Shown here piece after piece: positions 1 through 8,602 of a DNA stretch of 22,995 bases. This DNA comes from Darksidea phi (lineage: Eukaryota; Ascomycota; Dothideomycetes; Pleosporales; Lentitheciaceae), in NCBI GenBank assembly GCA_030770425.1, contig JASJFT010000382.1, forward strand, positions 1 through 22,995. The letters are read 5' to 3'. The position numbers and the translations under genes are program-made. The number at the start of each line of letters is the position of its first letter. Position 1 is the stretch's first letter. The notes beneath the pieces were generated by a model, which saw only the letters and a program-made list of their open reading frames with translations, was not told the DNA's origin and searched no databases.

Positions 1-258
1 CTACGAAAAATATATCACGTCCAAGCTAATCTTTTACCCTCCACGAAAATAAAACCCCCTCCACGAAAACACCACCCCCTCCACGAAAACACCACCCCCT
101 CCATGCTCGCCCTCGCCTCTGAAATCCAGCACGCCTGCCACACGGACCACCACACCACGCCCTACGCCAACACCTCAGCGCTGCTCAAAATCTACCACGC
201 CATCCAAGATGGAGAACTTTCGGCTGTTTGGGGTGGGGAGGAAGGAGGTTATGGATGA
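1..258 (+). CDS. Possible 3' end of an unidentified gene (partial)
   Basis: One frame is open from the first base of the window to a TGA at 256-258. From an in-frame ATG at 103 it encodes 51 residues rich in His, Thr and Ala, including LLKIYHAIQDGELSAVWGG. Third codon positions between 103 and 225 are strongly C/G biased (GCC, CTC, ATC, CAC, TAC), which suggests real coding sequence. The first 100 bases are 20-bp repeats and could be intron or low-complexity coding DNA. No domain is recognised, and the true start or upstream exons lie outside the window. Confidence 0.35.
   Translation, partial: LRKIYHVQANLLPSTKIKPPPRKHHPLHENTTPSMLALASEIQHACHTDHHTTPYANTSALLKIYHAIQDGELSAVWGGEEGGYG
41..100. repeat. 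20-bp tandem repeat, three clear units
   Basis: Units at 41-60, 61-80 and 81-100 follow the pattern CCACGAAAACACCACCCCCT. The last two are identical and the first differs at a few bases. The two 20-bp blocks before them (1-40) look like more degraded units. The period is not a multiple of three, so the repeat is not codon-periodic. Confidence 0.85.
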
Positions 259-872
259 TGTTTTGCTGATTTCTGAGGGGGGCGTAAGAACGGAGGGCGG
301 AGTGTCTGGGTGTGCTAATGAAATGTGACTTGTTGTATGCACGAGCTGGAACGTGTTGTAATTATCGAATGAGTAGCAACCTTCGCGTCGTCAAACTCGC
401 TGAATAGCTCAAAAAGGTCATATACAAAGGTATTTCGTCCCGAATACGTTAAAACGCAAGAAGGTTGTTGAAACTAAAGGGGGTTACAGTCGTTGCGACT
501 TTCGCATATAAATCTGCTGTACGACCTTACAAAGAAGTCTCCCACTATATAAAGCCAACCCAATACTTATTCAAAGACTGATAATGCCTTCGAAAGAAGG
601 GCGCAAGCTGTAGCTAATGCAGTTGGATATGGCTCTTGTCACGCTGACTCTATCAGGCTAAGGAGACGGTCGTAGCAGGGGACGCCGTAACTTCAATGTC
701 ACAGCGGAGTGGATGTACACTATTCACTGAATACCGGGGAGAATCACATATACTCTTCACACTTATAGTCACGCTTAGCACTGATAGAGACGTTGTGAAG
801 GCACTTTAGCCTTCCGTGTCAATCATGGCGGAACATTAAACACGGCACACTAACTATCTTCATCCATTTACA
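259..872. other. Intergenic, no gene seen
   Basis: No frame in this stretch has convincing codon bias, splice structure or a recognisable motif. It lies between the putative gene end at 258 and the 3' end of the minus-strand ORF at 873. Nothing else is supported. Confidence 0.5.
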
Positions 873-1541
873 TCATTCATACACCGTCTCAGGCTCCATC
901 CGACTCCTCTTCGCCCTCTGTCTCGGCGCCGCCCAATTGCGGCGCGATCGATTGCCCCGCCCATCAAGCGGATTTCCTTCTCCAGCTCCTCGGAACCTGG
1001 CTCCCTGTCCGCCATCACGGCTGCGCCGATCATTTCCCCGGTCGTTATGCTGATTATTCTTATGAGAAGGCTCATGCTCACGGGTCGAGCGATGTCGAGT
1101 TGGAGGCGATGGTCCTGCCCCTCTTGGTCCCGCGTTTTGATGAAAGTGATGATCGACTTCGGGGAAAGGCTTTCCGCCGAGTTTCGTTTTACGGGCGGAT
1201 TGGGTGGCAGAGAAGTTACTTCCACCAGCATTCTGCTGAAAAGCTCGTTGTCCCTGGCTACCAAAGTGTTGTTGGCCCTGGGCGAACCCACATCCACGCC
1301 GTCGGTTCCGACTCCGGCGCCAAGCTTGTCTTGAAAAGGGAGGTCCACCTTGCTGGTTGGGATCTGGAGGGTCGTTCACAGGTTGGCTGGCGGATCGTGC
1401 TCTTCCAGCGACAATGTCCTCTCGTGTTGCTCCTGGGGCTACAGGGTTGAAGACATGGCGACCGTCGGCACTGGCCAGGTGCCCTTCGGAACGATAGATT
1501 AGGCGAGGTGGGCGTTTGCTTGATGAGAAACCGCAACCCAT
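873..1541 (-). CDS. Hypothetical protein with N-myristoylation-type start
   Basis: The frame gives 222 residues starting MGCGFSSSK at 1541. I prefer this start over a more upstream ATG at 1730 because Gly2, Cys3 and Ser6 form a classic N-myristoylation plus palmitoylation signal, which would place the protein on a membrane (inference). The first 75 or so residues look ordinary. The rest is low complexity, rich in Gly, Arg, Asn, Gln and His. A second minus-strand frame (860-1348 and slightly upstream) is also open, has more protein-like composition and runs to almost the same end. The gene may therefore be spliced: a GTAGCC donor near 1439 and a CTCCAG acceptor near 1361 would join the myristoylated N-terminus to that frame. 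I recognise no family. The gene call is moderately likely; its 3' structure is uncertain. Confidence 0.42.
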   Translation of the reverse strand: MGCGFSSSKRPPRLIYRSEGHLASADGRHVFNPVAPGATREDIVAGRARSASQPVNDPPDPNQQGGPPFSRQAWRRSRNRRRGCGFAQGQQHFGSQGQRAFQQNAGGSNFSATQSARKTKLGGKPFPEVDHHFHQNAGPRGAGPSPPTRHRSTREHEPSHKNNQHNDRGNDRRSRDGGQGARFRGAGEGNPLDGRGNRSRRNWAAPRQRAKRSRMEPETVYE

Positions 1542-2268
1542 CGTGGTTACTGTGTGCTTTTTGACAGAACTCTTTGGCGCTGTGGCATGGGGCGGTAGAA
1601 GTAAGCACCCAAGGTTGTGGAAGAAGTTATATGAGGCTCCAAGCTCGTGATCAATAAGTGTCGATGTCGAGGCGCTGATGAATGGATCAGAAAGTGCTGG
1701 GGTATGGAAGAGTATGGGTACGTGGTACATATTGACGCACTCTCACTCACTGCATGGTGATATGACGTATTGATAGCCATCATTAACTTTTATCGGTTAA
1801 TCCTTCAATTCAATCCGCACCGTAGTAGAAATAAATGATTACGCGTAACCTTCAGCAGTTGCTATAGATTACCGTTTCAGCAAAAGAGTCGGGTATCAAG
1901 TAGCAACGTGATTCTAATAGTACCTGTGTCAATCCCGAGCATGTATACAGCATCGGTTCTACACTGACTACAGCAAGATAGACTAACCACTCATTCCAGT
2001 CGCATGAACGAACCTCCTTGAAATGCTCATTCAATATACACCTGGTTCTGCGTCCAGCCTACTACCTACCGCCTACTCCTCGGGGAGCTCCTCTGCGATC
2101 TGGTGCACGCGGGCCTTCCCTTACCTTGGGATCTCTGATCTTTGTGCTTCGCCCGCGGGTCATCGATCATGAGTCCGTTCACGGAACGGTGAACATGGGG
2201 AATGCCTTCTGTTCTCACAACTTCTAATCCTTCGGTTATGTGAGATTGCTGTTAATGTTGTTGCTGAC
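1542..2268. other. Intergenic, with a weak minus-strand ORF
   Basis: No firm gene is seen. On the minus strand a frame open from about 2250 to about 2070 reads like protein in part (GIPHVHRSVNG near 2205-2175) but has no start ATG in the right place. It could be a stray exon or chance. The plus-strand ORF at 2018-2227 overlaps it and has no recognisable content. Confidence 0.4.
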
Positions 2269-2829
2269 CTATTGCATGCCTGGGCTTTGTTCAGAGCCGT
2301 TACTTGGACTCCTATTCCGCCATGCATTTTGCTGTGGTTGATTGAAACCGCCACCTAAGTTCTCGCTCTGGCCAGCTCCAGGTTGTGGTCCTCTGTTCAG
2401 AATTTGAGAAGCGCCTTGTTGAGTGTTAGGCTTGATTTTTGGAGTCGCCTCCGTATCCACACGTCGCCCAAACTCCTCCACCATCTCATCCTCGATAACC
2501 ATCATCAGATTCTCTTGAGCATTAGGCCAATGAAGCCTTGCCAGAAACCGCATTACTGTGTGGTAATGCGGGATTCCATTCTGATGATACTCCTTCTCAC
2601 CAAAAACCTCGGTTTCCGGCGGTACCAATTCCAAAAGCCTCCTGTAAAATTCCTCCTTCTCATCAGTCGTACTGCCAGACCAGGTACAATACAGGTACCT
2701 TAAGTGCACGTCAAACGTCTGGTTCTTCCTCCTACTCACCTCTTCCCCATCAGACTCCTCACTAACCGTCGTCGCCGGCGTATCCACACTACAAGGTGGG
2801 CTATTCGATAACGAAAATCTAAAACCCAT
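2269..2829 (-). CDS. Rep-like (HUH endonuclease N-terminal) protein, lacking the tyrosine motif
   Basis: The frame gives 186 residues from the ATG at 2829. An upstream GTG in frame is not a fungal start. Residues about 38-115 resemble the N-terminal domain of rolling-circle replication initiators of CRESS-DNA viruses. A strand like motif I (RYLYCTWS) is followed by a helix, then Glu/Lys and the metal-binding HxH motif II within HQNGIPHYHTVMRF. Known Reps follow this with a YxxK nicking motif and an ATPase domain. Here there is no tyrosine after motif II, and the chain goes into a Gln/Asn/Gly-rich tail, so nicking activity is not expected. It is most likely a captured or domesticated Rep fragment in the host genome. 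The frame is uninterrupted, which argues against simple decay. The N-terminus MGFRFS also fits a myristoylation pattern. Chance similarity cannot be excluded without a profile search. Confidence 0.62.
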   Translation of the reverse strand: MGFRFSLSNSPPCSVDTPATTVSEESDGEEVSRRKNQTFDVHLRYLYCTWSGSTTDEKEEFYRRLLELVPPETEVFGEKEYHQNGIPHYHTVMRFLARLHWPNAQENLMMVIEDEMVEEFGRRVDTEATPKIKPNTQQGASQILNRGPQPGAGQSENLGGGFNQPQQNAWRNRSPSNGSEQSPGMQ

Positions 2830-3335
2830 CCTCACGCATGCTCAAACTTGTATTGCTAGTCTTCTTTCCTTGTCAAGGTTAGCCACGCCTAACTTCAATA
2901 GTACGGTGAAGTTGACGTCGGTTATACCGGCAGTGTGACGCTCATAGTTTCATTTAATGTCTTTCCTCTTTCGACTCAGATGTAAGCTCACGGCATGGGG
3001 CGCGGATCAAAAGGTAACGCATAACAGGAGAGAACTATTATATATTTTTTAGCACACAGGGAGTATAAAGTTAGAATCCAAAAACTATACAATTAGGTAC
3101 TGTCCTTTACCCGAGTTACACAAAAGCGTTGATCATACCATTTTACACAATTCGCGCGTTCGACAGCGTGAACGAGCGCGGTGGCCCTTCAGCAAGAAGA
3201 GAACTGTAAGTGGCTACAATGATCGTAACGGCCAGTCACGAGAACCCTGATCCTTTTAGACGAAGATGTTTACATGCCCGCTTACGAAATGCTGTGTTGT
3301 CGGCGTCAGCCATATTCATTCAGCCTCGCTTGTTC
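2830..3335. other. Intergenic, no gene seen
   Basis: This stretch lies between divergent genes: Rep-like on minus, Zn2Cys6-ankyrin on plus. It probably holds both promoters. The part near 3030-3090 is AT-rich. No ORF with coding character is seen. Confidence 0.5.
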
Positions 3336-3570
3336 AACCCATTACGCGCGCCTTCGCACTAGGCGTATGCATGCTGAAAGCCTCAGCCTATCGCGCAGTT
3401 TCGCACTTATTCTACTCGGTTGACCCTGACGAACGTCATTGGTCCCTTTACATTCCGCCTATCACGCACCTTCGCACCCCTCTCGCATACGCTAGGCTGC
3501 AGTTGCTAGCTCGAAATATATGTTCAGCCTATCGCGCACCTTCGCACTCACCGCACTCACCGCACTCAGC
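3336..3570. repeat. Degenerate 23-bp repeats, about 70 bp apart, upstream of the Zn2Cys6-ankyrin gene
   Basis: A motif like CAGCCTATCGCGCACCTTCGCAC occurs at 3384-3406, 3455-3477 and 3525-3547, with starts 71 and 70 bp apart. A weaker copy ends at 3359. The last copy runs into a short array of CACTCACCG units (about 3545-3570). A plus-strand ORF (3266-3634) crosses the region, but the repeat spacing is not a multiple of three, so I treat it as non-coding promoter DNA. Confidence 0.7.
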
Positions 3571-3665
3571 GACATCTTTGGCGTACACCGGACGGGTATA
3601 TCTCCAACACGCAACGCCTACCTCTACGCTCTAATGGTGTCTTTCTGTCACTCAAAGCTTTCGCG

Positions 3666-5873
3666 ATGAGTCAAAATCGCTTGCTTCCCACCCCTTCAGC
3701 CTTGGACTCAGCCCCTACTCAGACTACTGGCGGCTCCGATTTCTCTTCACTGTCATATCTAAACGCCGACCACGTCCTGTTCCCGTACCCTAGGTTCCTA
3801 CCGAATGGATCAAATTCGATGTCAAATGCCGACCTCTTCACGTCCCCGTACCCTAGGTCCCTATCGAATGTATCAAATTCGATGTCAAATGCAGACGTTC
3901 ATTCAGCTCAGCAAAGTGCAATGCCCTACGAGCACGTCGTACGAAAAAGGCGCCGGCTCGATATGGTGAAATGCGACGATTGCCGGAAGGACAAGCAAAA
4001 AGTATGCAATAGATTCACTTACGTAATGTGCGAAGACTGACAAGCCAGTGTCTACCTGTCGAGCGTGAACCGGGTCAGAAGTGCAACCGCTGCATCGACA
4101 AAGAGCTTCCATGCTCCGAAGGCAAACGTGCATCACGCAAGTCAAGGCGAACTGAAACCATTGTTACCCAACCAAAACCTGAAACTTCTAACGTGCTATT
4201 GGGTTCTGGTCTAGACCTCCAGGATTGGTGAGTGAGGACATGCTTACTCCAGTGATTCGTCAGACTAAGATCTTTGTAGGATATTTCTCGCGAGCTATCG
4301 CACAATTATGACTCGTGCATTGGACTGCCTCCGGATATTGAGAGCGCAAACTATGGAACATTTCCGCCTTGCTGGATCAGCAATACTTATACTGAATGAG
4401 TTGGAAGTTAATTACTTCAGGTTTGAGGCACTCATGGCAAGCCTTGACCGTATTGTGTTCAACGACGCGAGAGAACTTGTGAAGTTCTCCCAATACAACA
4501 ATGTTTCTGTGGTGCTCTCAACATTCATTGCACATCTCGTCCCGGTCAAGCCCGTCGTCCCTTGCATGCCCGAATCTGATGAAATAGAGGGGATAGAAGA
4601 TGAGCTCAACTTCCATAATCTTCTCGGAGGAGGCGATTTTGCGAGTCAGTATCTGATCTATGCGCACCAGATCGAAAATATTCGCGCCTATCCCACCTCC
4701 TGGTCCCTGTCCCTGCCGCGGATATATGGCCGGCTTCAGGAGGCTAGAATCGGGCTCGATGAAACAATCAGAGAGATCTCGGTGAAGGTCCACTCCCGGG
4801 CGAGAGATGTGTTGTTAAAACTAGGGCTGTGGGAAACTTTACCACCGTCGATGAAGCGATGTGCAACCTTCTTGCCATACGACCTTGCAACCAGGCTGCC
4901 GATGAAGTACAGAATTCTAGGGCTCAACGGAGAGACAATGGATTGTCTAGGTCGAGGTGCACTGTTGCGCCAGCTCGATTCCTTAGGCGCTAATCACCTT
5001 TTGTCCATGCTCGAATTCCATCTTGAAAGCGACTGGGACCGGGGTATTACCGACGAGGAAAGAACGAGGATTGCATGTAGAATCAACGAAAAAGATTTAC
5101 TGGGTCGTTCGGCTTTGCATGCGGCTTGCCAACGCGGAATCATCCGGGTCGTGGAAAATCTACTGGCCTTAGGCGCATCACCACGCAGCGCTACTGCGAG
5201 TGGCGCCTCACCGTTGCACTACGCAGCCGCAGGAGGGTCGGGCGCAATCTGTCAGCTACTTCTCTCTCTAGAGGACCGTTATGTCGAAAATGATTACTTA
5301 GGACGCTCTCCCCTGTACTACGCCGTACAGAACGAACATTACATGGCTATGGACGTACTGGTTAGAGGTGACACAAATCTGCTAAACGTTGCGGAAATAT
5401 ACGCAGTTGCGTCCCGTGGCAGTGAACGAATCTTCAGGTATTTGCTGAAGACAGAACCGAAGCCAGCGTTGCCGTGGGTGAGGCGTATTCTCGAGCAGGC
5501 AATTCGCGACAAGAACATCGGCATCATCAAGGCAATCGGTGATGAGGCAAGCGCCATCATTGACGAAAAGGACGATATCGGACAGACACCTCTATTTTTT
5601 GCAGCAAGTATTGGCTTCGTTCACGGCGTTTTATATCTTTCTAGACGATCCGACGTGGATGTTAATGCGCGCAATGCCAACAATCAGACGCCACTGATGA
5701 TAGCCGCTCTCAGGGGTTATCGCGAGGTCGTGAAGACTTTGATTGAACTACCCCAAACAGATTTGTTATGTTCTGATGACTGGACGGAAGCTGCAGTTGG
5801 AAAGGCTATAGATGTGGAGATTGTCATTATGCTGGGGAAAGAAATATTGCAACGAGCAAGGAACAAGAAGTAA
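3666..5873 (+). CDS. Zn2Cys6 DNA-binding protein with C-terminal ankyrin repeats
   Basis: Three exons: 3666-4001, 4049-4227 and 4280-5873, giving 702 residues. Intron 1 (47 nt) has the branch-like ACTGAC and splits the zinc cluster. Intron 2 (52 nt) has a GTGAGT donor. Joined, Cys103, 106, 113, 124, 127 and 134 make a perfect CX2CX6CX10CX2CX6C binuclear cluster, followed by a basic stretch. This predicts a nuclear sequence-specific DNA-binding protein. Residues about 182-440 are a helical middle region I cannot assign. Residues about 441-660 hold ankyrin repeats (GRSALHAACQRG, GASPLHYAAAGG, LGRSPLYYAVQNEH, GQTPLFFAASIG, NQTPLMIAALRGY). No fungal-specific TF (PF04082-type) regulatory domain is evident, so ankyrin repeats replace it. 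A 21-residue tandem duplication lies in exon 1. Targets are unknown. Confidence 0.92.
3779..3904 (+). repeat. 63-bp in-frame tandem duplication in exon 1
   Basis: Two adjacent 63-bp units (about 3779-3841 and 3842-3904) differ by a few substitutions. They encode two 21-residue copies containing PYPR and SNSMSNAD, just before the zinc cluster of the Zn2Cys6-ankyrin protein. The exact multiple of three keeps the frame. Confidence 0.85.
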
Positions 5874-6118
5874 ACAGCACCGCAATCCACACAAACGCTT
5901 CGTTGTACAGGTTAACAAATGAAGGAATCCAGTATCTCAAGACTGCTGGGCATGGGTATGATCTGTAGAAGAACGAAGAGGTACCCGTTACACTGTTCCC
6001 CCTGCGTATCCGCTCTCGCATGCGTCACTGTACCTTCTCCCGATCGCGATGTAATCTAACTAAGGGGGGAACGCATTACCACTAGAACTTCAACCTACAA
6101 AATGAAGCGACTAGCAAA

Positions 6119-7152
6119 CTACATGGCAGCAACCGTTCCAACCCTAAACCCAAACTTAAGTAAATCTTCCTCCTCAATATTCCCCCTCTTCTCCGCCAAC
6201 GCATTAACATCCCACTTCGCGCTCACCGACCTCCCATTCAACCAAGTCCTCCTCTCCTGACACAACCAGACGAGGAACGTGCCACAGAGTCCCACATCAT
6301 CGGTCAGATCTGCCCAAAGTCAGCTTCAACTCCAACACCCAAAAGCAAAGGGGCAAGACTTTCATTTCCGACAACTATCTGGCATAATCAAATCTGCCAT
6401 CTCGGTCAACACCGCCCCAGGATGCACCACCACACTCAGCACACCCCCATCCTCCTCTTTCCCAAACTGCTCGCCCAGCATCTCCACCAACCGCACCTGC
6501 GCAAACCTTGAAACACAGTACGCCGTATTCGCAATATGGCCTCTCACAATACAACTCGCGAAGCTACCCACGACAAGAAATGTCTTCGCAACCCCGCTCT
6601 CGATGAGCAAAGGGATGAGGCGATGTGCAGCGAGATACGTGCCCTGCACATTGACATCGAAGATGTCCTGGAAACCGCGGGGCGAGCCGTCTGTCATTTT
6701 GGTTATGACGGGGCCTGAGTATCCCGAGTTCAGGACTACGATATCCAATCTGCCAACCTCAGTTTTTATTTTCTCGGCTAAGCAGGCGACGCCCGCGTTG
6801 CTTGCGATGTCGACTTGCGCGCATACGACTCTTGTTTTGGGGGAGATTTGCTTTACTTTTTCTTCTACTTCGGCTAGTTTTTTGAGGGAGGAGGAGCGTC
6901 CGGTGAGTATGAGTGTTGAAGCGCCGGCTTGGGCATACGCGTATGCAATGCCGGCGCCGATGCCGCGTGCTGCGCCAATGACGAGGATGGTGAGGGGGAA
7001 GGGGAGTTTGTTGGTTGCGGGGTTGAGCGTAGCTGGGGGGTGGGCGTGGGTTTTCGATGTGAATTGGTCTGCTAGGACGAGGTCGGTGTGCGTTCGATCA
7101 TGGTGATAGTTTCGCTTGTGTCGGTGGTGTACATAGATTTACGGTTGAACAT
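6119..7152 (-). CDS. Short-chain dehydrogenase/reductase (classical SDR), catalytic Lys replaced
   Basis: Modelled exons on minus: 7152-7143, 7071-6373 (or 6376), and 6309-6119, giving 298-299 residues. The tiny first exon is inferred: a GTAAAT donor and CTAG acceptor (71-nt intron) join MFNP to DQFTSKTH, because the long frame has no ATG of its own. The second intron removes the stop at 6362-6364. Its acceptor at 6310 is clear (GCTGAC branch, CAG), but the donor is non-consensus (GTTGTC or GTCGGA). The NAD(P)-binding motif is GAARGIG (residues 36-42), with VLNSGY in place of the usual NNAG. The active-site region has Ser173/176 and AYCVSR: Tyr188 is present, but the Lys four residues on is Arg192. 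The C-terminus (GRSVSAKWDV) matches fungal SDRs that end near a CNWD-like motif. The substrate is unknown, and the Lys-to-Arg change may weaken or alter catalysis. Confidence 0.83.
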
Positions 7153-7847
7153 TCTTCTTGTGCTTGCAATTTCCTTATAACATGCTTCAGTTGCAGAGGC
7201 ACGACATTAGTCATTATGAGCATTCAATAGCCAACTATTTAGGTAGCGCAAGCCTGCACAAAACGACCGTCGAGCCCAAGCATCGTAACCAGCTCGCTCT
7301 TCCAGCCACCGAAACGCGAAAATCATTTAGATCGCACGTGTAATGTTACTAAAAGTATAAAACTAAAGGCTTGTATAACAGCACCGATGTTGGGCAAAAC
7401 GCGCCGCAAGTCGGAGCTATTAAGACTCTCCAGAGTCGCTCGTCCCGACCGTGTGTTGAAATGAGGAAAGTCCGACAGCTTGGTGTTGGATGTCCATGTC
7501 CGTGGATGTTGGGGCCGACGCTGATGTAAGGAGGTCATGTGGTTCTTGGTAACACTTGAGTCCAATGCGGGAGTCTTAAGGATCAGAATGGATTTGGTAA
7601 AGTATATTCATTGAAGATTGATAGAGCGAGTGTGACGGTTGGTTCCAGACCCATTACCTAAATCAATGCCCCGGACCCTTCCCGTATGCAAGTATGCGAA
7701 GGAAAGCTAGGAGGTGCCATAAACCTTCTTGCTCAATAAACGCCAAACCAAATGCCCCTTCCCATCTATAGTCCCAATGCAAAGCTATTCTAAGAGCAAC
7801 AACGCTGCACAAAATGTGATTCGTGACAGAACCCCACCCTATGTTCC
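7153..7847. other. Intergenic, no gene seen
   Basis: This stretch holds the promoter of the minus-strand SDR gene and the 3' flank of the GPI-anchored protein gene. Short ORFs exist on both strands without coding character. A small perfect inverted repeat (GACTCT-CC-AGAGTC, 7424-7437) is present, with no known meaning. Confidence 0.5.
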
Positions 7848-8602
7848 TTACATTGCACCAACCATCCACCCAAGCACACCCATACCCAACATGCCCGCAC
7901 CAACAACGTTCACCGCCGCCGCATTACCTGTCTGCTGCGCGGGCGCATCACTCGGGGTAGCCGTCGGCTCGTTGACCGGCGGTGCCGGTGCACCAGGTGT
8001 CGTGCCATTTCCATAACCACCCGTAGGCGCAGGAGGGGCGGCACCAGAGCCCGTACCTGAGGGCTGCTCTTGAGGAGGAACAGGAGCACCGGGGGTTGTT
8101 GTGGGCTTAAGGGCTGATGCTGGAGGGCTATAGCCGGGGGCAGTGGTGGAGATGGAGGGCGGCATGGCGGTGTTGTAGGTTGCGTAGGCGAAGCCACATT
8201 TGGCGACGAGCTCAGTCACATCTTGATATCGTATGAGCTTAGTTGCTACTAAAGTTGGAGAATTAGATTAGGACGTACCGTTGTCTGCACCATCTTCGTC
8301 ATACTGTGTGACGCAGGCTTCGCATGTAGGGATCATTGTGCGCGCGTTTGCGGCATTGCAGATGCACGCCAACTCGTTTGCGTCATCGTGGGCACCATCT
8401 GCAAATGTATTAGTCCTTCTATCTTTGAGTGCATAGTAAGGGAAGCTTAGGACGTACAGTTCTGCACATCGCAATCCTTGGTCAGCTTGACGACGTCCAT
8501 GCAGACATCGCGGCACTGGTATGGAACCTCACTCTCTTCAACATCGATGGCGAGACCGGTTGCTGAGAGCGCAACAGCGAGAAGAAAGTTTTGTACGAGC
8601 AT
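7848..8602 (-). CDS. Secreted, GPI-anchored cysteine-rich cell-wall protein
   Basis: Exons on minus: 8602-8458, 8398-8279 and 8221-7848, giving 212 residues; introns of 59 and 57 nt. The start MLVQNFLLAVALSATGLA is a typical signal peptide, cleaved near residue 18-20. The mature N-terminal domain has eight cysteines (30, 34, 44, 60, 62, 74, 77, 97), the same number as a CFEM domain, but the spacing does not clearly match CFEM. A Pro/Gly/Thr/Ala-rich linker (about 105-185) follows, suited to O-glycosylation. The C-terminus is hydrophobic (VVGAGMLGMGVLGWMVGAM) after a small-residue GNAAA stretch, as in GPI-attachment signals. The predicted location is plasma membrane or wall. The function is unknown; adhesion, haem binding or a structural role are all possible. 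Confidence 0.85.

Noticed and set aside
523..546. CCTTACAAAGAAGTCTCCCACT, similar to 21118-21141
   Set aside because: It is a short imperfect match far apart, with no flanking repeats or target-site duplication. Not enough for a transposon end.
3266..3634. 122-residue plus-strand ORF
   Set aside because: It is crossed by repeats whose spacing is not a multiple of three, and its composition is not protein-like.
6279..7106. 275-residue plus-strand ORF
   Set aside because: It is antisense to the SDR gene, whose motifs are unmistakable on minus.
7424..7437. Inverted repeat GACTCT-CC-AGAGTC
   Set aside because: It is short and single, and such palindromes are expected by chance in 23 kb.
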